Origin: an uncultured Alphaproteobacteria bacterium
GTDB lineage: Bacteria; Pseudomonadota; Alphaproteobacteria; Puniceispirillales; Puniceispirillaceae
Assembly (NCBI GenBank): GCA_913064995.1
Contig: CAJYBL010000077.1
Span: forward strand, 1 to 6,903
Direction: 5' to 3'
Length of the DNA stretch: 6,903 nt
Below, one piece after another: positions 1 through 5,470 of the stretch. The position numbers were made by a program, and so were the translations under genes. Numbering within the stretch: the stretch's first letter is position 1; each line of letters starts with the position of its first letter. The notes beneath the pieces were generated by a model. The model did not search any database. It was not told where the DNA came from and worked only from the letters and a program-made list of their open reading frames with translations.

Positions 1-426
1 GAAAACTACGAGATTGAAGCTGCTTTTCCTGTCATTGAATTACATAATTTTATATTTCGTTCTGACAAAAAAACTCTATCTGAGTTGATTGCGAATAACG
101 GAATAAACGCAGGAATAGTATTGCCAGAAACAATATGGCAAGAATCAACAAAATATATTAAAGATAGTGGTGTTTTAACATTGAGTATTAATGGTTCTGA
201 CATTGGCACAACAGGCCTATGGCCAAATGATGATGGGCCTGAGGCATCTGTGACTTGGTTGAAAAATAACCTCGAAGACTGCGGCATAAAATTAAAGCCA
301 GGCAGCATTGTTCTAGCTGGAACAGGATTGGGTTTGTATTCCGTGAAAAGTGGGGATGAGGTCTCGGTTCATATTGATAGGCAGCCATTAGTAAGTTGCA
401 CGATCAAAAATTCCCGCACTCTATAG
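1..426 (+). CDS. 2-keto-4-pentenoate hydratase / fumarylacetoacetate hydrolase family protein (3' part)
   Basis: The reading frame is open from base 1 to a TAG at 424-426, giving 141 residues. The N-terminal part lies outside the window. The fragment resembles the C-terminal half of the MhpD-like/FAH superfamily. It has a 'FPVIELHNFIF' strand near residues 9-19 and an 'IANNGINAGIVL' segment near 30-41. It then has a 'GPEASVTWLKNNL' helix near 79-91 and ends with 'LKPGSIVLAGTGLG' plus 'VKSGDEVSVHI', the usual closing barrel strands. Family members hydrate or cleave 2-oxo acids using a divalent metal, usually in aromatic or sugar-acid breakdown in the cytoplasm. The metal-binding Glu motif lies upstream and cannot be checked, so substrate and activity are unknown. 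The gene is AT-rich relative to the right half of the window. It is followed after 26 bases by two small membrane-protein genes, probably in one operon. Confidence 0.8.
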   Translation, partial: ENYEIEAAFPVIELHNFIFRSDKKTLSELIANNGINAGIVLPETIWQESTKYIKDSGVLTLSINGSDIGTTGLWPNDDGPEASVTWLKNNLEDCGIKLKPGSIVLAGTGLGLYSVKSGDEVSVHIDRQPLVSCTIKNSRTL

Positions 427-452
427 GCATTAAGTATGATGAGAATACTCAA

Positions 453-626
453 ATGGTAAAGATAGTTATCATATCTATATTCGTTGCCGCACTTGTAATG
501 TTCACAATGCGTTTCCTGCCAAAGGTGCGCTTATTTAGTCAACGCCTCTTGCAAAATCCATTCGTACGAGCAATCGTATTCAGAGGTTTGTGGCGGTTAA
601 TCAGGCTTCTGTTATTCAAGAGATAG
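453..626 (+). CDS. small basic single-span membrane protein, unknown function
   Basis: This is a 57-residue frame from ATG 453 to TAG 624-626. I do not recognise a family. Residues 2-19 form a hydrophobic segment (VKIVIISIFVAALVMFTM) suited to one membrane span. It is followed by a basic, amphipathic stretch with R20, K24, R26, R31, R39, R44, R48, R51, K56 and R57 and no acidic residue anywhere. This suggests an inner-membrane anchor with a positively charged cytoplasmic tail. A longer form could begin at TTG 396, but that would overlap the hydratase gene by 31 bases. ATG 453 fits the gap between genes better, although its Shine-Dalgarno is weak. The 26-base gap before it and the 9-base gap after it point to co-transcription with its neighbours. 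Confidence 0.55.
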   Translation: MVKIVIISIFVAALVMFTMRFLPKVRLFSQRLLQNPFVRAIVFRGLWRLIRLLLFKR

Positions 627-635
627 GGGTTTAAA

Positions 636-1067
636 GTGACTACAGTTGTTTTATTAAAAGTCTTACATTACGTATCGCTATTTTTGGCAGGTGGGCTGGG
701 TGTTGCAAATGTTATGCTGTTTAAGAATCACCAAAAAGCTGGAATGCCACCCGCACCACCAGTTCAAAAAACAATGATGACATTAGCAAGACTTGGTTTA
801 ATCGCTATCGTCATACTTTGGCTAACTGGAATACCTTTAACCTACAAAGTTTATGGCAGCTTCGATTTAGGTTGGGCATTCCACCTAAAGCTATTGGGTG
901 CCACTTTCTTAATTGGTGCAGTGGCGTTTTTGAACCTTCATCTAACAAAACAAGCCAGAGATGGTAACCCACCTAATCCAAAAGTGATGAAAATAGTTCC
1001 TCCAATAGCTAGAGCATCGCTTGTTATTGTGCTTGTAGGAGTGGCTGTCTTAACTACATCCGTGTAA
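636..1067 (+). CDS. four-span integral membrane protein, unknown function
   Basis: This 143-residue protein starts at GTG 636. A good ribosome site (AGGGG, about 624-628) lies 7 bases upstream and overlaps the stop codon of the preceding gene. Four hydrophobic segments are visible at about residues 4-29, 50-68, 79-103 and 122-141. Short polar loops separate them, including a proline-rich one (GMPPAPPVQK, 36-45) and a second (NPPNPK, 111-116). The helices carry His11 in a 'LHYVSLFLAGG' segment, plus His83 and His102. This is loosely reminiscent of small CopD-like or haem-binding membrane families, but I cannot assign a family. It is probably the last gene of an operon with the hydratase-like gene and the 57-residue protein. 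Confidence 0.7.
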   Translation: MTTVVLLKVLHYVSLFLAGGLGVANVMLFKNHQKAGMPPAPPVQKTMMTLARLGLIAIVILWLTGIPLTYKVYGSFDLGWAFHLKLLGATFLIGAVAFLNLHLTKQARDGNPPNPKVMKIVPPIARASLVIVLVGVAVLTTSV

Positions 1068-1121
1068 CGAAGTAATTCTTGGCTGATCTGTGGCGTCAAT
1101 AGCAAGGTGATGAATGCAAGC

Positions 1122-1156
1122 GACTGACCGCATTGCGATTGCAGGCCGGTCGAGTC
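1122..1156. other. imperfect inverted repeat downstream of the membrane-protein gene
   Basis: GACT-GACCG (1122-1130) can pair with CGGTC-g-AGTC (1147-1156), a nine-pair stem with one bulged G. A short TGC/GCA stem sits in its loop. It lies 55 bases after the membrane-protein stop codon. No run of T follows on the plus strand (an A-rich stretch does), so it is not a canonical intrinsic terminator. It may be a processing site or part of the cold-shock gene's upstream region. Confidence 0.3.
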
Positions 1157-1221
1157 AAAAATTAAATCGACTTAAACATAGCTTATTCACAAGACTTCTT
1201 GGTCAAGGTCTGCTATTGGAC

Positions 1222-1260
1222 CCTTACTCTAGTCTTTTAGAGTAATGGTTAGCGGTAAGG
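1222..1260 (+). promoter_or_regulatory. two mutually exclusive hairpins upstream of the cold-shock gene
   Basis: A perfect 8-base inverted repeat, TTACTCTA (1224-1231) and TAGAGTAA (1238-1245), has a 6-base loop. An alternative pairing joins CCTTAC (1222-1227) with GTAAGG (1255-1260). Both use the same TTAC, so only one can form at a time. If this stretch is transcribed, it could be a temperature-sensitive leader of the kind known for cspA-type mRNAs. It could equally be a DNA operator around a promoter: TTGGAC at 1216-1221 and TAGAGT at 1238-1243 form a weak -35/-10 pair with a 16-base spacer. The pairing is seen; the role is inferred. Confidence 0.35.
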
Positions 1261-1268
1261 TTTCTTCA

Positions 1269-1304
1269 ATGAACACAAGTTGCTTTCCTTCAACGAACGT
1301 TCAT
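1269..1304 (+). promoter_or_regulatory. potential stem ending beside the cold-shock gene ribosome site
   Basis: ATGAAC (1269-1274) is complementary to GTTCAT (1299-1304). The 3' arm touches the Shine-Dalgarno sequence AGGAG (1305-1309) of the gene that starts at 1316. A competing self-complementary GAACGTTC lies at 1295-1302. Pairing here could change ribosome access with temperature, but a six-base stem with a 24-base loop is weak evidence by itself. Confidence 0.25.
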
Positions 1305-1315
1305 AGGAGAAAATT

Positions 1316-1522
1316 ATGAGCACAGGAAAAGTTAAGTGGTTTAATCCACAAAAAGGTTTTGGCTTTATTGAGCCGGAAGACAAATCAACAGATGTATTCG
1401 TTCATATTACAGCTGTTCAAAATTCAGGCATGGACGGCTTGGCAGAAGACCAGATGGTCTCTTACGAGCTCGAGACCGGCCAGAATGGCAAAACTTCAGC
1501 GGTTAATCTGAAGGCCCTTTAG
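1316..1522 (+). CDS. cold-shock domain protein (CspA family)
   Basis: This is a 68-residue single cold-shock domain, the normal family length. It begins 'MSTGKVKWFNPQKGFGFI'. The RNP1 motif KGFGFI is at residues 13-18 and RNP2 DVFVHI at 26-31, with Trp9 and the aromatic surface Phe15, Phe17, Phe28 and His30 in place. Such proteins bind single-stranded RNA and DNA in the cytoplasm and act as RNA chaperones that melt secondary structure; many are cold- or growth-phase-induced. The start is fixed by a strong AGGAG (1305-1309) six bases upstream. The gene stands alone, between a leader containing dyads and a strong hairpin terminator, so it is probably transcribed as a single short mRNA. Which paralogue it is (cspA, cspC, cspE and so on) cannot be told. 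Confidence 0.95.
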   Translation: MSTGKVKWFNPQKGFGFIEPEDKSTDVFVHITAVQNSGMDGLAEDQMVSYELETGQNGKTSAVNLKAL

Positions 1523-1535
1523 GGCTGTCAATCAC

Positions 1536-1585
1536 GGGCATACAAGGCCGCAATTGTGCGCTTTGTATGCCCATTTTCCGTTTTA
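1536..1585 (+). terminator. intrinsic terminator of the cold-shock gene
   Basis: GGGCATACAA (1536-1545) pairs perfectly with TTGTATGCCC (1563-1572). The stem extends inward through 1546-1548/1560-1562 and a short GCA/TGC stem (1550-1552/1557-1559). It is followed by CATTTTCCGTTTT. The stem begins 13 bases after the stop codon at 1522. The long stem and T-rich tail make this the clearest terminator in the window. Confidence 0.8.
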
Positions 1586-1609
1586 AGACCCAAAACCTAA
1601 AAACATCGA

Positions 1610-1918
1610 TCAATTCAGCCCAAGGCTTGCATATCTTGGCATGCTAACCGTAACCCGCTAAACCTCGCGAAATGACGGGTAATGATTGCCGCCGACATAA
1701 TGCTAGGCCGCCCAATTACTCTAGATCACAACCGTTCCCGACCAACATTTCACTCGCAACCGATATCACGGGTTATCGATGCGGCTATAGAGGTGGCGAA
1801 GCATGGCATTGGATTAATCGGCTGCCAGCTCGTTAATCGCTTCGGTAAAGGCCACATTCACAAATAAATTTTCAGCGCCCGTAAACGGATGTTTTCGCAA
1901 AACAGGGTGATTGTGGTT
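1610..1918 (-). pseudogene. C-terminal remnant of a TauD/TfdA-family dioxygenase, five in-frame stops
   Basis: One continuous minus-strand frame (about 102 codons) matches the C-terminal third of alpha-ketoglutarate-dependent TauD/TfdA dioxygenases. In order it shows 'HPVLRKHPFTGAENLFVN', then 'AFTEAINEL', 'SNAMLRHLYSRIDNP', 'YRLRVKCWSGTVVI', 'HYVGGNHYPSFREV' and 'RVTV'. These fit the family pattern HPVVRTHP-TG-LFVN-FT...PE-R-W...IWDN-QHY...R-R. The His of 'QHY' (an iron ligand in the family) and the two late arginines are still encoded. Stops interrupt it at 1814-1816 (TAA), 1766-1768 (TGA), 1721-1723 (TAG, where the conserved Trp of IWDN is expected), 1703-1705 (TAG, expected Gln) and 1658-1660 (TAG). 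It terminates at 1610-1612. The N-terminal two thirds, with the HxD iron ligands, is not found; the space upstream is too short and is occupied by the nucleosidase pseudogene. The family call is from memory of motifs. Confidence 0.75.
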
Positions 1919-2189
1919 TTTTCCTGATTGATGGTGTTGGCAAGCTCAGCAGCGCGGTCATCCTGTCCGTTTTCATTGACAAAGGAGTGCCCGCACCAAC
2001 GCACAGCCTATGCAGCCGTCTTTGGCTGTACACGGTGATCCATTTGCTTTGCTAACAATCCCATAACAAGCTTGTTTGAAACCGACTTAAAGCGCTGGGC
2101 AACAGCGTCTCAGAAGGAATTATTCGGGTCAATACGCGACGTTGGTGTCGGCTGGTAATCACCATTAGCAAATGGTAGTTTTTAAGTGT
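1919..2189. other. 271-base stretch without a recognisable gene
   Basis: This lies between the two minus-strand pseudogenes. One minus-strand frame is open for long runs, with stops only at 2182-2184, 2110-2112 and 2008-2010. It reads for example 'AQRFKSVSNKLVMGLL' and 'NENGQDDRAAELANTINQ', which has a protein-like composition but matches no family I know. It overlaps the dioxygenase remnant in a different frame. A hairpin TGCAGCC (2011-2017) / GGCTGTA (2024-2030) with a 6-base loop is present. I see no convincing promoter or RNA gene. It may be further decayed coding sequence. Confidence 0.4.
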
Positions 2190-2741
2190 TCATTGTTGCA
2201 GAATTTTAGCGGAAGTCAGCTTGGCGCCATTGGCCAGTTACTGGCTCCAATCATGTGCAGCATCGCCATCGACATTGTCTGAAATGAATTTGAAACAGTA
2301 AAAATCAATAGCTTTTTGTTTGCATATCCTAGCAAGCGCATAGGCTTCCATATCAACAAGATCGCTTGTCAATTCGGGTGGCGAGCTGACAAATTGATCG
2401 CCAGTGCCACAGCTTAGCCCGCCAGTGCCGGCAAGGATCTCACCATCATCTTCAAACGGCGTTTGCCCAAGTGCAAATCCCAAGTTGCGGACATCCATAT
2501 CGCGTTGCAAAAAGCGGGTTACCCGATGGAGTCCAGCAAGATCAGGGCGTAACGCACCTGCGCTACCATAATTCACTACATGTTTTGGCTGATGCATGGC
2601 AATGGCATCTCAGAGGGCAATTGCCGCATTCACCTTGCCTACACCGGTATAAATAATAGTCCAACCGGCGACCATGTCGCACGGAAGCTCGTTTTAAAGT
2701 GCTACAACAAGAAGCGTTGTTTGAGGATCAAAACTAGTCAT
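2190..2741 (-). pseudogene. 5'-methylthioadenosine/S-adenosylhomocysteine nucleosidase-like gene with three nonsense codons
   Basis: Read from ATG 2741, one unshifted frame of 183 codons plus a terminal TGA (2190-2192) matches the MTA/SAH nucleosidase family, which cleaves adenine from methylthioadenosine or SAH. Segments include 'NELPCDMVAGWTIIYTGVGK' (codons 17-36), 'VVNYGSAGAL' (55-64), 'QRDMDVRNLGFALGQTPFED' (79-98), 'GTGDQFVSS' (112-120), 'DLVDMEAYALARIC' and 'FKFISDNVDGDAAHDW'. Glu18, Glu132 and Asp155 correspond to the catalytic Glu12, Glu174 and Asp197 of the E. coli enzyme. Three stops break it: TAA at codon 16 (2694-2696), TGA at codon 44 (2610-2612) and TAA at codon 168 (2238-2240). 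No indel is needed. The internal piece from ATG 2597 to 2238 could look like a 119-residue gene, but it lacks the first catalytic Glu and the first strands. The start overlaps the apt stop by 8 bases (11 if ATG 2744), indicating a former coupled operon. Confidence 0.88.
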
Positions 2742-3264
2742 CATACGCCTTCAGCGTGATAACCGGCATATCCAACGCGGCGCGGCCACCAAGCGCAACA
2801 AGTTCGATCACCACGGCACCGGCAGTAACAACAGCACCGCATGATTCAAGCAGTGTTTTGGCAGCAACCATCGTTCCGCCAGTAGCAAGAAGATCATCAA
2901 TGATCAGAACCGATCGGCCTTGGATGGGCGCGTCTTGCTGGATCGTTAATTCGGCAGTGCCATATTCCAGATCATAACCAGCCCGCAACAGCTTGCCAGG
3001 CAGTTTCCCTGGCTTCCGCACCATCATTGACCCAATATTCAACCGCGACGCCAACAAAGTGGAAAAGAGAAAGCCGCGCGATTCAATGCCGGCAATCAAA
3101 TCAATGTCAAAACCGGATAATTGCGCGGCAAATTGGTCAATCGCCTGTGCCATGCCCTCGGCAGATGCCAATAGCGGGCTGATATCACGAAATAAAATTC
3201 CAGCTTTTGGAAAATCCGGATAGCTGGCGATATAATTACCAAAATCAATAGAACCGGCTGACAC
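2734..3264 (-). CDS. apt: adenine phosphoribosyltransferase
   Basis: The enzyme makes AMP from adenine and PRPP in cytoplasmic purine salvage. From GTG 3264 it is 176 residues, the usual APT length. It opens with 'SIDFGNYIASYPDFPKAGIL' (residues 5-24), followed by 'FRDISPLL' (25-32), 'GIESRGFLF' (59-67), the 'VRKPGKLPG' loop (82-90) and 'YDLEYGT' (97-103). The PRPP-binding motif is 'VLIIDDLLATGGT' (119-131). The GTG start is preferred because GGAG lies 8 bases upstream and homology begins just after it. A longer in-frame form from TTG 3357 would add 31 basic, Cys-rich residues with no family resemblance. The stop codon (2734-2736) overlaps the start of the dead MTA/SAH-nucleosidase-like gene. 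That enzyme would have released adenine for APT to recycle, so the pair once formed a logical operon. APT itself shows no damage. Confidence 0.95.
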   Translation of the reverse strand: MSAGSIDFGNYIASYPDFPKAGILFRDISPLLASAEGMAQAIDQFAAQLSGFDIDLIAGIESRGFLFSTLLASRLNIGSMMVRKPGKLPGKLLRAGYDLEYGTAELTIQQDAPIQGRSVLIIDDLLATGGTMVAAKTLLESCGAVVTAGAVVIELVALGGRAALDMPVITLKAYDD

Positions 3265-3317
3265 CCGAAAAACTCCATGACAAAACCGGCGTTTCCGGCA
3301 TTTTCGTCGTAAACAAT

Positions 3318-3345
3318 TTTGTACCCTAGCGCAAGGATTGATCAA
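3318..3345 (-). promoter_or_regulatory. candidate apt promoter
   Basis: On the minus strand, TTGATC (3345-3340) and TACAAA (3323-3318) are separated by 16 bases, about 54 bases ahead of the apt GTG start. This is a modest match to a sigma-70-type promoter; other hexamer choices nearby are possible. Confidence 0.3.
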
Positions 3346-3389
3346 TCGCTCAACCAAGCTTTGCGCCCTGATTGCGACGTTTTCGGCAA

Positions 3390-3457
3390 GGCACTAACCA
3401 CCAAAAACCGTAATTATGATTAGTGCCAATTACCGCTGGTGAAAATTGCAATCACCA
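3390..3457. promoter_or_regulatory. cluster of inverted repeats in the divergent apt-rhomboid region
   Basis: Three dyads lie close together. GGCACTAA (3390-3397) is repeated inverted as TTAGTGCC (3420-3427). GTAATT (3410-3415) pairs with AATTAC (3428-3433). TGGTGA (3437-3442) pairs with TCACCA (3452-3457). The first two interlock. They occupy the middle of the 297-base region between divergent genes, where regulators of either gene could bind. The repeats are seen directly; function is unknown. Confidence 0.35.
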
Positions 3458-3503
3458 TTCACAACAACGCGCCATGACCATGATGCATATTTGTTAAAGT
3501 TAT

Positions 3504-3532
3504 TTGCCGTTGCTGGCCGGACGCGCTAGATT
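3504..3532 (+). promoter_or_regulatory. candidate promoter of the rhomboid gene
   Basis: TTGCCG (3504-3509) and TAGATT (3527-3532) are separated by exactly 17 bases and lie 29 bases before the ATG at 3562. This would give a short leader of about 20 bases, consistent with the weak Shine-Dalgarno ahead of the start. Confidence 0.4.
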
Positions 3533-3561
3533 GCTAAAAAGAAACACCTTCGGACAAAACC

Positions 3562-4407
3562 ATGTTTTTCATACCACTTTTTGATGAAAATGCCACGAGC
3601 CGAAGGCCAATTATCGTATGGTTGATTTTCGCTGCCTGTGTTTTTACCTTTTTCTGGCAGCAATCGCTTGATGGCATTGCCGCCAAGGTAGCGATTTTCC
3701 AATTCGGTTTTGTTCCGGCAATTGTGTTTCAAGGTGAAACGCTTCCCGCCGAATTTATCATTGTTCCAAGCTGGGCAACGTTTATCACCTCGATGTTTTT
3801 GCATGGTGGCTGGCTACATCTTGGTGGCAACATGCTATATTTATGGATTTTTGGTGATAATGTCGAAGATTCAATGGGCCGTGGCCGCTTTATTGTTTTT
3901 TATTTGTTGTGTGGCGCATTGGCGGCATTGGCACAAGGCCTGATTGACCCGTCATCGCAAGTACCAATGGTTGGCGCGTCAGGCGGCATTGCCGGTGTTT
4001 TGGGAGCCTACCTGATGCTTCACCCAAAGGCGGCGGTGCGCTGTCTTTTCATCGTTGTTGTGTTTTTCCGCTTTATCAATCTGCCTGCATGGCTGGTTCT
4101 TGGTGGCTGGATTGGCCTTCAATTTGCCGCTGCGCCACAATCTTTTAGCGGTGATGGTGGCGGGGTTGCCTATATCGCGCACATTGGCGGCTTTTTGGCA
4201 GGTCTGGCACTAATCCCGTTTTTCAAGAAAAGTCACATATCGCTATTTGACCGCGGCCAGCCACCAAAAACATGGTCAGGACGGCCAATTAGCTTTGACC
4301 AGATGAAGCAAGACGCACGCAAACGATTTCGGCGTAGTACAAACCAAACAATGCGAAGCTCAATCCCGTCATCAAAACCCTACCGGACCAAAGGACCTTG
4401 GGGCTAG
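3562..4407 (+). CDS. rhomboid-family intramembrane serine protease
   Basis: This 281-residue multi-span membrane protein is of the bacterial rhomboid type, whose members cut substrate proteins inside the inner membrane using a Ser-His dyad. The catalytic serine is Ser140 in 'MVGASGGIAG' (136-145). The catalytic histidine is His207 in 'YIAHIGGFLAG' (204-214). The family motif 'FLHGGWLHLGGNMLYLWIFG' (79-98) supplies His81, His86 and Asn90. Hydrophobic segments are visible at about 17-33, 71-98, 109-126, 137-153, 158-190 (covering one or two spans, near WLVLGGWIGLQF) and 204-221. The N-terminus 'FFIPLFDENATSRRPIIVW' resembles that of alphaproteobacterial rhomboids. The last 60 residues form a basic cytosolic tail ending in KGPWG. 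No good Shine-Dalgarno precedes ATG 3562. The gene converges on the cinA-type gene, and the 77-base gap between their stops holds no clear terminator. Substrates are unknown. Confidence 0.93.
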   Translation: MFFIPLFDENATSRRPIIVWLIFAACVFTFFWQQSLDGIAAKVAIFQFGFVPAIVFQGETLPAEFIIVPSWATFITSMFLHGGWLHLGGNMLYLWIFGDNVEDSMGRGRFIVFYLLCGALAALAQGLIDPSSQVPMVGASGGIAGVLGAYLMLHPKAAVRCLFIVVVFFRFINLPAWLVLGGWIGLQFAAAPQSFSGDGGGVAYIAHIGGFLAGLALIPFFKKSHISLFDRGQPPKTWSGRPISFDQMKQDARKRFRRSTNQTMRSSIPSSKPYRTKGPWG

Positions 4408-4484
4408 GCCAATTTGGGCTTAAAGGGTTGGGTCATAGCGGTTCGGCCATCGAGGTTAAACGCCATGGTGCCTGTGGATTTTAG

Positions 4485-5264
4485 TTAATCTGCCGACGTA
4501 ACATCAGCATTGACGATATTCGCCTCGGCGCCAAAGGCCCGCACTTCGGCCTTAATTGTTTTTGCCGCGCGGGTAGTTAACGCAACATCAAGCCCACTAA
4601 CGACAACCGCTGTACCAAGTTGGCCGGGCTTCATCCATGGATAGCTGCCAATGCTAACCCCATCATGGTGCGCCTCAACATCGGCAAGAATGGTGGCGAT
4701 ATTGCCCTCACCGGTTGAACATTGAACCGTGATCCGTGTCATCACAACACCTCCGGGTAATTTATGTTTCAACCCTTCAAACATGGCCTGCAAGATGGTT
4801 GGCACTCCGGGTAAAACATGAACATTGCCAATGATATAGCCAGGTGCAGCCGATAATGGGTTATCAATCAATGCGGCCGTATCTGGAATATCGGCCATTT
4901 TTTGACGTGCAGCGTTAAATTCGAGATCGGTATTGGCATAATGGGCAATAAGTCGGCGTTCAGCTTCTGGATGGCGGATCACCGGCACATTAAACGCGGC
5001 AGCCACCGCATCGGTTGTGATATCGTCATGCGTTGGCCCGATACCGCCACTGGTAAAGACCAGATCATAGGTCTTTGACAATGTTTGAACCGTATCAATG
5101 ATGGGTTGTTTTTTATCGGCAATAACCCGCGCCTCGCCAAGCTGTATCCCCTGCGCGCCAAGCTGTTCGGCAAGCCAGCCAATATTTTTGTCTTTGGTGC
5201 GGCCAGACAGGATTTCATCGCCAATCACAATAATGGCGGCGGTAGGATTCGCAGAAGATGACAT
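4485..5264 (-). CDS. CinA-type molybdopterin-binding (MoaB/Mog-like) domain protein
   Basis: This 259-residue protein from ATG 5264 corresponds to the N-terminal domain of CinA (competence/damage-inducible protein A, COG1058). It shows 'IIVIGDEILSGRTKDKN' at residues 11-27, 'DLVFTSGGIGPTHDDITTD' at 67-85 and 'VHVLPGVPTILQAMF' at 148-162, the MoCF-like nucleotide/cofactor-binding core and its LPGVP element. The C-terminal nicotinamide-nucleotide deamidase (PncC) domain of full-length CinA is absent. This is common in alphaproteobacteria, where it is often a separate gene. Relatives of the N-terminal domain have been reported with ADP-ribose pyrophosphatase activity; the role here is not established. 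A TTG at 5333 would extend it by 23 residues lacking family resemblance. ATG 5264 has AAGG nine bases upstream and homology starts right after it. The gene is divergent from map and convergent with the rhomboid gene. Confidence 0.88.
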   Translation of the reverse strand: MSSSANPTAAIIVIGDEILSGRTKDKNIGWLAEQLGAQGIQLGEARVIADKKQPIIDTVQTLSKTYDLVFTSGGIGPTHDDITTDAVAAAFNVPVIRHPEAERRLIAHYANTDLEFNAARQKMADIPDTAALIDNPLSAAPGYIIGNVHVLPGVPTILQAMFEGLKHKLPGGVVMTRITVQCSTGEGNIATILADVEAHHDGVSIGSYPWMKPGQLGTAVVVSGLDVALTTRAAKTIKAEVRAFGAEANIVNADVTSAD

Positions 5265-5327
5265 GAGTGAAAACCTTGAATATGCGAATAAATGAAGATC
5301 GCAGACTTTGCTGAAATATAACCAAAC

Positions 5328-5350
5328 TGTCAAATGACTTGACGCGTCAA
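5328..5350. promoter_or_regulatory. palindromic element between cinA-type gene and map
   Basis: TTGACGCGTCAA (5339-5350) is a perfect 12-base palindrome. Just to its left GTCA-aa-TGAC (5329-5338) is another dyad, so four GTCA/TGAC half-sites fall within about 20 bases. On the minus strand, 5333-5328 reads TTGACA, an exact -35 consensus pointing toward the cinA-type gene, though the -10 at 17 bases (CAAAGT) is poor. This could be an operator overlapping that promoter. The symmetry is seen; binding is inferred. Confidence 0.3.
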
Positions 5351-5470
5351 TGCCCCCTTCAACCGCAAGAAATACAGTTTATAGGTTTCGCAACTGGCAA
5401 AATATGCTATTCCAGCGGCATGACAGCATTCCACAAAAAAGGTGCGTTTTGATCTATCGTCGCCACAGAG

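Noticed and set aside
1122..1156. Intrinsic terminator for the left operon
   Set aside because: A stem can form but no T-run follows on either strand in the needed direction, so it is listed only as an inverted repeat.
1682..1867. 61-residue plus-strand frame after the cold-shock gene
   Set aside because: It lies antisense to a recognisable TauD/TfdA remnant, has no ribosome site and resembles no family; it is best explained as a shadow.
2238..2597. 119-residue minus-strand frame as an intact small nucleosidase gene
   Set aside because: Family homology continues in the same frame across the stops on both sides (2610-2612, 2238-2240), and the first catalytic Glu is upstream; it is the middle of a pseudogene.
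1610..2741. Alternative genetic code or stop-codon recoding to explain the internal stops
   Set aside because: TAA, TGA and TAG all appear inside the frames and the expected residues differ, while intact neighbours end normally at the same codons and have no internal stops.
3526..3804. Minus-strand 92-residue frame opposite the start of the rhomboid gene
   Set aside because: It overlaps a clear rhomboid gene, has low-complexity basic composition and no family resemblance.
4408..4484. Bidirectional terminator between the convergent rhomboid and cinA-type genes
   Set aside because: I looked for a stable stem with a T-run on either strand and found only 4-5 base matches.
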